Position numbers and translations under genes: made by a program. 11,627 nucleotides of DNA from CAYPOY01 sp964412395 (GTDB lineage Bacteria; Chloroflexota; Anaerolineae; B4-G1). The notes under the pieces are model-generated. The model did no database searches, was not told the origin of the DNA, and worked only from the letters and a program-made list of their open reading frames with translations. Where the stretch lies: the NCBI GenBank assembly GCA_964412395.1, contig CAYPOY010000146.1, forward strand, positions 1 to 11,627, written 5' to 3'. Numbering within the stretch: position 1 is the first letter of the stretch; each line of letters begins with the position of its first letter. Shown here in pieces: positions 6,678 through 11,627 of this stretch.

Positions 6678-7208
6678 CTACTGTTCCTCTGCCTGCGCCT
6701 GGCCGTCCGCCGGTGCTGGCTCCTCTACGGGTTCGGGCGGGGCTGCCTCGGGCAATTCTCCACCCTCCGGCTTCACAACGACCTGGACCTCGGTCACCAC
6801 GTCCGGCGTAAGACGCACAGAGACGACGTGTTCACCCACCTGCCGGAGTGGTTCAGACAGGATGTGTTTACGCCGGTCGAACTTTTCCCCGACCTCGCGT
6901 TCGAGTGCCTCGGCGATGTCGGTGGTGGTGATGGAACCAAAAAGGCGGCCCTTCTCGCTGGCCTTGGCCTCAAAGATAAGAGCGACCTCGCTCAGACGCT
7001 GAGCAAGTGCCTCAGCGCGGGCTGCCAGGCGCTCCTCCCGGCTGGCCTCAGTGGCCCGACGGAGATCGAATTCCTTCAAAATCCCAGGGGTGGCTTTCAC
7101 CGCCAGCCCTTTGGGGATCAGGTAGTTGCGGGCGTAACCGGTCGCGATGTCCTTGACGTCACCGGCTTGCCCCAGGTTGTACACGTCACGGGTCAGGATA
7201 ATCTTCAC
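6678..7208 (-). CDS. rplI: 50S ribosomal protein L9
   Basis: A 176-residue L9, which binds 23S rRNA at the base of the L1 stalk. The N-terminal domain carries the signature from Gly13 to about residue 36 (VKDIATGYARNYLIPKGLA). A long charged connecting helix runs over about 41-75, and the C-terminal domain (FGSITTTDIAEAL to EVQVVVKPEGG) ends near 150. The last 26 residues form a Pro/Glu/Ala-rich acidic tail beyond the usual length of about 150. The start is GTG at 7208, with GGAGG (7222-7218) 9 nt upstream. It does not sit behind rpsF, ssb and rpsR as it often does; two tRNA genes precede it on the same strand by 171 bp. I found no convincing promoter in that gap, so read-through from the tRNA promoter is possible. 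Confidence 0.97.
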   Translation of the reverse strand: MKIILTRDVYNLGQAGDVKDIATGYARNYLIPKGLAVKATPGILKEFDLRRATEASREERLAARAEALAQRLSEVALIFEAKASEKGRLFGSITTTDIAEALEREVGEKFDRRKHILSEPLRQVGEHVVSVRLTPDVVTEVQVVVKPEGGELPEAAPPEPVEEPAPADGQAQAEEQ

Positions 7209-7319
7209 GCCTACTTGCCTCCAAGGGAAAATCAGGGTCTACCAAGCGCACGTGAAAACTGGGAGAAAGCATCACTTCGCATCCTGTCGCATCCTGGCTA
7301 ATGGCCCGAGACAGCGTGA

Positions 7320-7347
7320 AACGTAATGCGATGAGTGGGATTACGTT
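7320..7347. promoter_or_regulatory. 8-bp inverted repeat upstream of rplI
   Basis: AACGTAAT (7320-7327) and ATTACGTT (7340-7347) are perfect inverted copies separated by 12 nt. Centre-to-centre spacing is 20 bp, about two helical turns, as in many dimer operators. It lies about 110 bp upstream of the rplI start and 33 bp past the tRNA-Leu 3' end. The AT-rich stem would be a weak RNA hairpin, so an operator is the more interesting reading. No regulator is identified. Confidence 0.35.
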
Positions 7348-7379
7348 CATTTAGCGGACTTCAAGTGCGCCCGGTACAA

Positions 7380-7462
7380 TAGGGCGGGTGGGATTCGAAC
7401 CCACACATCCTTGCGGACAGAGGATTTTAAGTCCTCGGCGTCTACCGTTTCGCCACCGCCCC
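7380..7462 (-). tRNA. tRNA-Leu (anticodon TAA)
   Basis: The minus strand folds as a class II tRNA. The acceptor GGGGCGG pairs with CCGCCCT (a G-U at 1-72, the rest Watson-Crick), and the D-arm is GCG/CGC. The anticodon stem GAGGA/TCCTC encloses the loop CTTAAAA, giving anticodon TAA, which reads UUA. A long variable arm (TCC GCAA GGA) and the T-arm GTGGG TTCGAAT CCCAC are present. The discriminator is A73, as expected for Leu. CCA is not encoded. Confidence 0.96.
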
Positions 7463-7471
7463 GCATGTGCT

Positions 7472-7496
7472 ACGGGCAGCCTTGCATGCTGCCCGT
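7472..7496. other. perfect hairpin between the two tRNA genes
   Basis: ACGGGCAGC (7472-7480) and GCTGCCCGT (7488-7496) are perfect inverted copies around a 7-nt loop. They lie within the 56 bp between tRNA-Cys and tRNA-Leu. On the minus strand no T-run follows, so it is more likely a processing or pausing structure in a shared tRNA transcript than a terminator. Confidence 0.6.
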
Positions 7497-7518
7497 CGTT
7501 TCAGGTGTCGTGTTCAGG

Positions 7519-7590
<72 letters not shown>

Positions 7591-7603
7591 CTGACCTGTG
7601 AAA

Positions 7604-7632
7604 ATTCTACCATGCATCTCCCTTCTTCGCAA
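7604..7632 (-). promoter_or_regulatory. sigma-70-type promoter of the tRNA-Cys/tRNA-Leu unit
   Basis: On the minus strand TTGCGA (7632-7627), a 17-nt spacer and TAGAAT (7609-7604) form a good -35/-10 pair. The predicted start is 7-8 nt before the mature 5' end of tRNA-Cys at 7590, typical for a tRNA gene. Confidence 0.75.
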
Positions 7633-7674
7633 GTCATACCATTGGTTTGCCGTGGATGCCCATCACACTTATAT

Positions 7675-7703
7675 TTGCTCTGCCCTGGCATCGGTGCTAT
7701 ACT
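7675..7703 (+). promoter_or_regulatory. extended -10 promoter of the MFS transporter gene
   Basis: TTGCTC (7675-7680), a 17-nt spacer and TATACT (7698-7703), preceded by TGC, give an extended -10 element (TGnTATACT). The predicted start near 7710 lies just upstream of the ribosome binding site AGGAG (7720-7724), giving a leader of about 20 nt. It diverges from the tRNA promoter about 45 bp away. Confidence 0.78.
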
Positions 7704-7731
7704 CCCTCCATCTTTTCACAGGAGACCTGCA

Positions 7732-9033
7732 ATGAAATTGGACTACAAGAAAACGTTTCTAATTGGCTTCGGGTTCTTCGGCATCAGCGTGCTGTGGACG
7801 CTCTACAACGCTTATGTGCCGATCTACCTGCAAGCAGGTAGCCCGACGTTTGATGCACCGGGAGAGGTCGGCTTCGGCCTTGGGGCTGGCTTGACCGGCG
7901 TGATTATGACGCTGGACAACATCGCCGCCTTCTTCCTCCTGCCGCTGATCGGTCTTTGGTCCGATCGGGTCTGGACTCGCTTCGGTCGCCGTATGCCCTT
8001 CATCCTCGTGCTCGCCCCTATCGCAATCGTAGCGTTCATTCTGATCCCCGTGGCGGTTCAGGTGATCCCGCCCGAACTCTGCGGGCAGGTTGACCACCTG
8101 GGGACACCACTGGCGCTCTTTATGATCGCCATAGGGGTCTTTCTGACAGCGATGGCCAGCTTTCGCACGCCGGTGATCGCGCTCATGCCCGACCTGACGC
8201 CCAGCCCCCTGCGCTCCCAGGCTAACGGGGTCATCAATCTGATGGGGGGCGTGGGCACGTTGATCGCCACGTTGGGCAGCGGTTTTCTGTATGGAATGGG
8301 GCACATCGTGCCCTTCGTCTTCGGAGGCGTGCTGATGGCCGCGGCGGTGCTGATGCTGTTGTTCTTCGTCAAGGAGCCGCGTGAGTTCGAGGCTGCAGCC
8401 CACGAGGACGAGGGGTTAGGTGCGCTGCGCGGCATCAAGCGCATCTCGCCGGAGGCCCGCCGCAGCCTGGCGTTTCTGATGGGCGCAATCCTCTGCTGGT
8501 TTGTCGGCTACAACGCCATCGAGACGTTCCTCTCATCCTACGGGGTGAGCGAACTGGGGATGTCCACCGGCCAAGCGCCGCTGCTGATGGGGGTGGCGTC
8601 GCTGGCCTTTCTGGCCTTCGCGATACCCTCCGGCTACATCGCGGCCCGCTTCGGCCGGCGGCGGACGATCATCTCAGGTCTGACAATCTTTGGCGTGTTG
8701 CTGGTGGTGAACTTCCTCCTGCGCAACGCGACGTTGATCTGGCCCATCATGGCAGTGGGGGGGATGGGCTGGGCGCTGGTCAACATCAACTCGTTACCTA
8801 TGGTGGTGGACACCTCGGCCTCCGACGCCGACCTGGGGACCTACACGGGGCTGTACTACATCGCCTCGCAATTGGCAGCCGTGGCCGGGCCGGTGATCAA
8901 CGGGTACATCGTGGAGTGGGGCGGCGGTGACTACAACCTGATCTTTGTGGTGACGCCGGCCTTCTTCCTTCTGGCAATCCTGTGTATGCTGGGGGTGACG
9001 AAGGGGGAGGCGAAAGAAGCGGTTGGCCGGTAG
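7732..9033 (+). CDS. MFS transporter, SLC45/GPH sugar-symporter-like
   Basis: A 433-residue integral membrane protein with about 12 hydrophobic segments, a full-length major facilitator. After TM2 it has PLIGLWSDRVWTRFGRRMPFIL (71-92), the MFS motif A in the form typical of sucrose/GPH and SLC45-like carriers (DR followed by RFGRR). RTPVIALMPDLTP and LRSQANGVINLMGG in the middle are shared with that group. A second motif-A-like loop, SGYIAARFGRRRT, begins the C-terminal half. A cation-coupled sugar or related substrate is likely, but the substrate cannot be assigned. The start at 7732 is set by AGGAG 7 nt upstream and a promoter just before it. An open frame reaches back to 7411, but that part crosses the tRNA genes and is not coding. 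It is a single-gene unit closed by the hairpin at 9058-9091. Confidence 0.88.
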   Translation: MKLDYKKTFLIGFGFFGISVLWTLYNAYVPIYLQAGSPTFDAPGEVGFGLGAGLTGVIMTLDNIAAFFLLPLIGLWSDRVWTRFGRRMPFILVLAPIAIVAFILIPVAVQVIPPELCGQVDHLGTPLALFMIAIGVFLTAMASFRTPVIALMPDLTPSPLRSQANGVINLMGGVGTLIATLGSGFLYGMGHIVPFVFGGVLMAAAVLMLLFFVKEPREFEAAAHEDEGLGALRGIKRISPEARRSLAFLMGAILCWFVGYNAIETFLSSYGVSELGMSTGQAPLLMGVASLAFLAFAIPSGYIAARFGRRRTIISGLTIFGVLLVVNFLLRNATLIWPIMAVGGMGWALVNINSLPMVVDTSASDADLGTYTGLYYIASQLAAVAGPVINGYIVEWGGGDYNLIFVVTPAFFLLAILCMLGVTKGEAKEAVGR

Positions 9034-9057
9034 CCGGTAGCAGGCAGCGGTTAGCAG

Positions 9058-9091
9058 AGCGGGTCTCGCTCGGGGGTGAGCGAGGCCCGCT
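9058..9091. terminator. strong hairpin between convergent genes, likely bidirectional terminator
   Basis: AGCGGGTCTCGCTC (9058-9071) pairs with GAGCGAGGCCCGCT (9078-9091) over 14 positions with a single G-U or C-A position, around a 6-nt loop. It sits between the MFS stop (9033) and the C39-like stop (9117). The T-tract is poor on both strands, so it may stop polymerase with Rho or serve as a 3' stabiliser. Confidence 0.65.
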
Positions 9092-9116
9092 GTCGTTTGG
9101 GCGCTGCGGGAAGGTC

Positions 9117-9578
9117 CTATACCGTGATAACGGCACACAGGTTGCCGAAGCGGAGCCAGGCCAGTTCGAAGTGAGTGCGCGAGATACGCCGAGGAGCCTG
9201 GTCAAAATACGGGTCGTTGACGTAGAATACATCGTCTTCCATACCAACGACGACGATGGCGTGATCGGTAGCCTCAGACCAATAGGGCAGGTCGCCTGTG
9301 TTGACAAACGCGATCACCGGCCGACCAGCCTCAAGATGCCCGCGCAACCCCTCAACGTCGGTGTGAGCCAGGGTTACCTTAACACCGATGCTGAGATCTT
9401 CCAGCCGCAAGATGTTCTCGGCTGGCGTGCCAAAGTCACAAGTGCCCAATAGCAATAGTAGACGGGGATAGGGTATTGGACGGTCGAGATAGTCCAGTAT
9501 CATCGCCACACAGGCTGGTAGGCAATCAGCGCGCAGTCCCTGATGCCTATGGGGTAAGTTGAGCAATAGCTTGGGCAT
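9117..9578 (-). CDS. stand-alone C39-like (papain-fold) cysteine peptidase
   Basis: A 153-residue protein matching the C39-like peptidase fold. Gln13 is the oxyanion-hole glutamine. Cys19 in ADCLPACVAMIL is the catalytic cysteine at the start of the first helix. His106 in DHAIVVVGMEDD and Asp122 in YVNDPYF complete the triad. All four are present, so it looks active. No signal peptide, TM helix or ABC transporter domain is visible, unlike bacteriocin-export C39 proteins, so it probably acts in the cytoplasm. The start ATG at 9578 lies inside the end of the preceding 117-residue gene (32-bp overlap, different frame), implying translational coupling. GAGG is only 3 nt upstream, so initiation may depend on the upstream ribosome. 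The substrate is unknown; the tightly coupled small protein is the obvious candidate partner or inhibitor (inference). Confidence 0.82.
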   Translation of the reverse strand: MPKLLLNLPHRHQGLRADCLPACVAMILDYLDRPIPYPRLLLLLGTCDFGTPAENILRLEDLSIGVKVTLAHTDVEGLRGHLEAGRPVIAFVNTGDLPYWSEATDHAIVVVGMEDDVFYVNDPYFDQAPRRISRTHFELAWLRFGNLCAVITV

Positions 9579-9900
9579 GTGCCTCGATCGCTGCGATTAT
9601 GTCGGGGGTGATGTACAGTTCGCCACTACTCACATCCACGTCAATGCTGCCAACCGGCCCCACGTCTCCAGCGGTAGGGAAGGTCAGGTGGACTGGCACG
9701 CGCCAGCACGCCCGCTCGCCAAGGATCAGCGTGGGCGTCTCGCCGTGCATCAGGTTGCTGATCCTTCTCAGGGCGAAGACGCTGACTTTACGTTGGGCAT
9801 CTTCAGCCGAGACATTGATCTGCACAGCCTGATTGACTTGTACCGTCAGGATGCCTGTGGTGGGTACCTGTTGTCGCTCAAGCAAGATGTCTATGGCCAT
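9547..9900 (-). CDS. unrecognised 117-residue protein coupled to the C39-like peptidase (hidden in the M23 frame)
   Basis: I do not recognise a named family. The ATG at 9900 has GAGGAG (9913-9908) at an ideal 7-nt distance, and a near-consensus promoter lies 40-68 bp upstream, so this reads as a separate gene although its frame continues that of the M23 peptidase. It is soluble, with no signal or TM. The N-terminal third is polar and beta-like (TGILTVQVNQAVQINVS), a helix follows (AEDAQRKVSVFALRRISNLM), then P-T-L-x-L-G-E-R-x-C-W-R-V-P-V, GPVGSIDVDVSSGELYITP and a C-terminal helix. The phrase VG-x-I-x-VD-x-x-S-G-E-L resembles the turn seen in PepSY-type inhibitory or propeptide domains. It overlaps the peptidase gene by 32 bp. 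A role as adaptor, inhibitor or substrate of the peptidase is a guess. An ATG at 9906 is less likely (1 nt from the Shine-Dalgarno). Confidence 0.72.
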   Translation of the reverse strand: MAIDILLERQQVPTTGILTVQVNQAVQINVSAEDAQRKVSVFALRRISNLMHGETPTLILGERACWRVPVHLTFPTAGDVGPVGSIDVDVSSGELYITPDIIAAIEAHAQAIAQLTP

Positions 9901-10797
9901 CGCCATGCTCCTCGTTTCCCTTCGACTCTTCACAAGGTAAGCATAGCACAGGGGCAAGAACGTGTCAAGATACCGGTGGCTCTCGACGAAGGCCGCCGGG
10001 TCCAGGTAGCCGTAGTAGTCCGGGTGAGCGCGGGCCGGATCGTCATCCCAGGTGTACCCTACACCGACGACGTGGCCGTTACACGTGCCCCGCGTGCCCG
10101 CCGTCCCCGGCGGAAACATGTTCGATCCGTCGCGAAAGGTGCGCATCTCCCAGTGCAGATGGCTGTTGAACCCCATGTCGTAGACCACGGCGATGGCCTG
10201 CCCGCGTGCCACTGGCTGGCCCGCCTGCACCTGTACGTGACCCACGTGCCAGTAGATGGAGTAGACGGCACTGCCGTCGGCCAGCAGGTGCTCGATGGCG
10301 ACGATGTGGCCGTCTCCGCCTGCGTCCAGGGTGAAGACGACCACGCCGTCGGCCACGGCGTGAACCGGGGCGTGCGTGGCCTGTCCCCAGGCGACCTGCC
10401 CCGCGTCGTCCAGCGCGAACAGGTCCACCCCGGCGTGGTAAAGTTGGCTGAAGGGGATGTTGTCGCCACTGACGTCGCGGAAGCAGTTGGAGTGCTCGGC
10501 CATCGCCGGGTTCTGCACGCCGTAGCGGGTGTCCACCGCCAGCGGCCCGGTGACCCCCTGGACGTAGGGGCCATAAGCCCGGGCGGGTAGCAGGGGAAAA
10601 TCGAACCCCTCGGCCACGGGCGGTGTAGGCCAGGGGCCAGGGCGTGTAAAGTGGGGTGGCGCGGTGGGTGGGGGCAGCGGGTGCGGAATGAGCTTGCCGC
10701 GATAGCGTGGCCACAAATAGACCCCGGCGATCAGGCCCAGGCCGCTCAGGCTGATGAGGGCCAGGACCAGGATGCACCCACGGTTGCGCTTCTGCAC
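9547..10797 (-). CDS. membrane-anchored M23 (LytM-type) metallopeptidase, open frame running into the next gene
   Basis: The frame opens at GTG 10797, 4 bp after the cupin stop, with GGAGGAG 13 nt upstream. Residues from there: a basic N-terminus, one TM or uncleaved signal segment at about 8-28 (ILVLALISLSGLGLIAGVYL) and a Pro-rich linker to about 62. The M23 domain follows, with zinc ligands in HAGVDL (His121, Asp125) and HLHW (His213, His215). It also has the beta-hairpin region AVADGVVVF and VQAGQPVARGQAIAVV, typical of LytM/peptidase M23. Such enzymes cut peptidoglycan peptide cross-links outside the membrane. The domain ends near residue 272 (9982). After that the frame stays open, without a stop, through a promoter and ribosome binding site and into the 117-residue gene. 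Either the M23 stop has been lost and the protein is a 416-residue fusion, or a frameshift hides the true end. Both other frames stop within about 60 bp of 9982. Confidence 0.8.
   Translation of the reverse strand: MQKRNRGCILVLALISLSGLGLIAGVYLWPRYRGKLIPHPLPPPTAPPHFTRPGPWPTPPVAEGFDFPLLPARAYGPYVQGVTGPLAVDTRYGVQNPAMAEHSNCFRDVSGDNIPFSQLYHAGVDLFALDDAGQVAWGQATHAPVHAVADGVVVFTLDAGGDGHIVAIEHLLADGSAVYSIYWHVGHVQVQAGQPVARGQAIAVVYDMGFNSHLHWEMRTFRDGSNMFPPGTAGTRGTCNGHVVGVGYTWDDDPARAHPDYYGYLDPAAFVESHRYLDTFLPLCYAYLVKSRRETRSMAMAIDILLERQQVPTTGILTVQVNQAVQINVSAEDAQRKVSVFALRRISNLMHGETPTLILGERACWRVPVHLTFPTAGDVGPVGSIDVDVSSGELYITPDIIAAIEAHAQAIAQLTP
9940..9968 (-). promoter_or_regulatory. near-consensus sigma-70 promoter inside the M23 open frame
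   Basis: On the minus strand TTGACA (9968-9963) is a perfect -35. A 17-nt spacer leads to TATGCT (9945-9940), preceded by TGC, an extended -10. The layout closely mirrors the MFS promoter (TTGnnn, 17 nt with TGC, TATACT). The predicted start near 9933 gives a leader of about 33 nt with GAGGAG 7 nt before the ATG at 9900. This is the main evidence that a new transcription unit begins here. Confidence 0.75.
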
Positions 10798-10801
10798 GCC
10801 G

Positions 10802-11125
10802 CTACTTGTACTCCTCCCGCAGGGGATACCAGGCGTCGAGGGCGAAGGTAGGCTCGTCGAGGACGACAGCGCTGTGGGGTACACCAGGCGGGCAGCAGAC
10901 GCCGTCACCAGCCTGCAGCACCCGTGTCTCGCCCCCCAGATGAAACTCCATCGCCCCCCGCACGACGTAGGTGATCTGCTCGTGGGGATGGTCGTGCCCT
11001 GGGATCACGCTCCCTGGCGCAAAGTCGAAGAAGGTCATCATGACATGCTCCAGGTAGACCGCCCGGCGCACGACACCCGGCAGCATCTCGGTTCCAGGCA
11101 GTTCGTTTACGGTGAAGAATGACAT
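10802..11125 (-). CDS. small single-domain cupin
   Basis: A 107-residue single cupin barrel. Motif 1 is GHDHPHEQITYVVRG, where His44, His46 and Gln50 (Gln in place of the usual Glu) are the likely metal ligands. Motif 2 is PPGVPHSAVV, with His84 as the fourth. The first motif has the HPHEQ form common in cupin_2 proteins. No signal or TM is visible, so it is cytoplasmic. Ligand and reaction are unknown: small cupins can be metal-dependent enzymes, isomerases or binding proteins. The start at 11125 has AGGAG 8 nt upstream. DUF92 ends 24 bp before it and the M23 frame opens 4 bp after it, so the three genes probably form one transcript. The pairing of a cupin with a wall peptidase has no obvious biochemical logic. 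Confidence 0.88.
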   Translation of the reverse strand: MSFFTVNELPGTEMLPGVVRRAVYLEHVMMTFFDFAPGSVIPGHDHPHEQITYVVRGAMEFHLGGETRVLQAGDGVCCPPGVPHSAVVLDEPTFALDAWYPLREEYK

Positions 11126-11149
11126 TGGCTTTTCTCCTATGATCGTTTC

Positions 11150-11627
11150 TCAAGCCAGTGCATGAATTACAGCACCCGCCACCACCGCGACGAGCGCGCC
11201 CACGGCAGAAGCGATGAAATTCACCATGTCGTTTCCCAGCCAGCGCCACCCCCGCAACAGGCACGTCTCCGTGCCACAGCGGTGCACCTTGCGCTCGGTC
11301 TCTTTTCCGCAGGCGTCACACCAGTAGATAGCCTGGACAGTGGCCCCCAGCAGGCTGTCGAACAACGACCCGGCCAGTCCACCTACCGTTGCTGCCAACA
11401 GCAAGGTACCGGCAGCGACGCAGCCCTGGCGCAGAACCAGCAGTCCTAGCCCACCTAGCAGGCCGATGAGGAGTGCACCCCCCAGCGATGCGGCGGTCCC
11501 CAGCCACGTGACGCCCCCCGAAGTGCCCACCTCGACCTGCTGACCGGTGGTGATCAGGCGCGGGGGGCGCGGGCTCAGCACGCCCAACTCGGTCGCCCAG
11601 GTGTCGGCGTTGACGGCCGCCATCGCG
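11150..11627 (-). CDS. DUF92 family integral membrane protein, 5' end cut by the window
   Basis: The C-terminal 158 or so residues of a DUF92 protein. The reading frame continues past the window end, and the Met coded at 11623 lies inside the conserved motif AxNADTWATELG, so it is not the start. Visible features are NADTWATELGVLSP, then PRLITTGQQVEVGTSGGVTWLGT, then several hydrophobic segments. A Cys-rich loop (WCDACGKETERKVHRCG, then TETC) and a final TM (VNFIASAVGALVAVVAGAVIHAL) follow. The family is represented by plant VTE6, a phytyl-phosphate kinase of the tocopherol pathway; in bacteria an isoprenoid-phosphate kinase role is plausible but not established for this protein. The four-cysteine loop may bind a metal or form disulfides. 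It is the first visible gene of the DUF92-cupin-M23 run. Confidence 0.85.
   Translation of the reverse strand, partial: AMAAVNADTWATELGVLSPRPPRLITTGQQVEVGTSGGVTWLGTAASLGGALLIGLLGGLGLLVLRQGCVAAGTLLLAATVGGLAGSLFDSLLGATVQAIYWCDACGKETERKVHRCGTETCLLRGWRWLGNDMVNFIASAVGALVAVVAGAVIHALA

Noticed and set aside
9034..9057. ccggtag direct repeats after the MFS stop as a mobile element end
   Set aside because: Only short imperfect copies without inverted ends or a transposase; probably low-complexity spacer.
9559..10590. 343-codon plus-strand open frame
   Set aside because: Antisense to the M23 peptidase and the small gene; no domain, no SD.
10798..10908. Extension of the M23 peptidase start to 10908
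   Set aside because: It would overlap the end of the cupin gene by about 35 codons. The GTG at 10797 directly precedes the TM anchor and lies 4 bp after the cupin stop.

Overview
The window is GC-rich bacterial DNA from a draft or metagenome scaffold, with a 100-N gap at 31-130. Chloroflexota (Anaerolineae-like) is the best guess. The pointers are proline/glycine-rich repeat insertions inside rimO, a RodZ-like protein next to rplI, an acidic tail on L9, and an alanine dehydrogenase plus acyl-CoA transferase operon. This is inference from family resemblance; the window holds no rRNA or other phylogenetic marker.

Layout. (1) 1-218: an array of a 24-bp tandem repeat, interrupted by the gap. (2) 273-4131, plus strand: a one-TM hypothetical protein, a two-domain universal stress protein (USP), alanine dehydrogenase (ald) and a 4-hydroxybutyrate-type CoA-transferase. 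The last three are joined by two 4-bp ATGA overlaps, so they form a translationally coupled operon. (3) 7590-4193, minus strand: tRNA-Cys, tRNA-Leu(TAA), rplI, a RodZ-like membrane HTH protein, a terminator-like hairpin, then rimO, which carries in-frame GC-rich repeat insertions. (4) 7732-9033, plus strand: an MFS transporter with a good extended -10 promoter that diverges from the tRNA promoter. A strong hairpin closes it. (5) 11627-9117, minus strand: a DUF92 membrane protein (cut by the window end), a cupin, a membrane-anchored M23 peptidase, an unrecognised 117-residue protein and a stand-alone C39-like cysteine peptidase.

Function. Block 2 joins amino-acid/pyruvate interconversion (Ald), acyl-CoA/acetate handling (CoA-transferase) and an ATP-binding stress protein, which suggests stress- or energy-linked carbon metabolism. 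Block 3 is translation (two tRNAs, L9, the S12 methylthiotransferase) with one cell-shape type protein.

The least ordinary place is 9117-9968. The open frame of the M23 peptidase runs without a stop through a near-consensus promoter (TTGACA, 17 nt, TATGCT) and a well-placed Shine-Dalgarno into a small unrecognised protein. That protein overlaps a complete-triad C39-like peptidase by 32 bp. I read this as a self-contained two-gene cassette (small protein plus cysteine peptidase) that an ORF caller would hide inside the M23 gene. It is the best candidate here for an undescribed system; its function is unknown.
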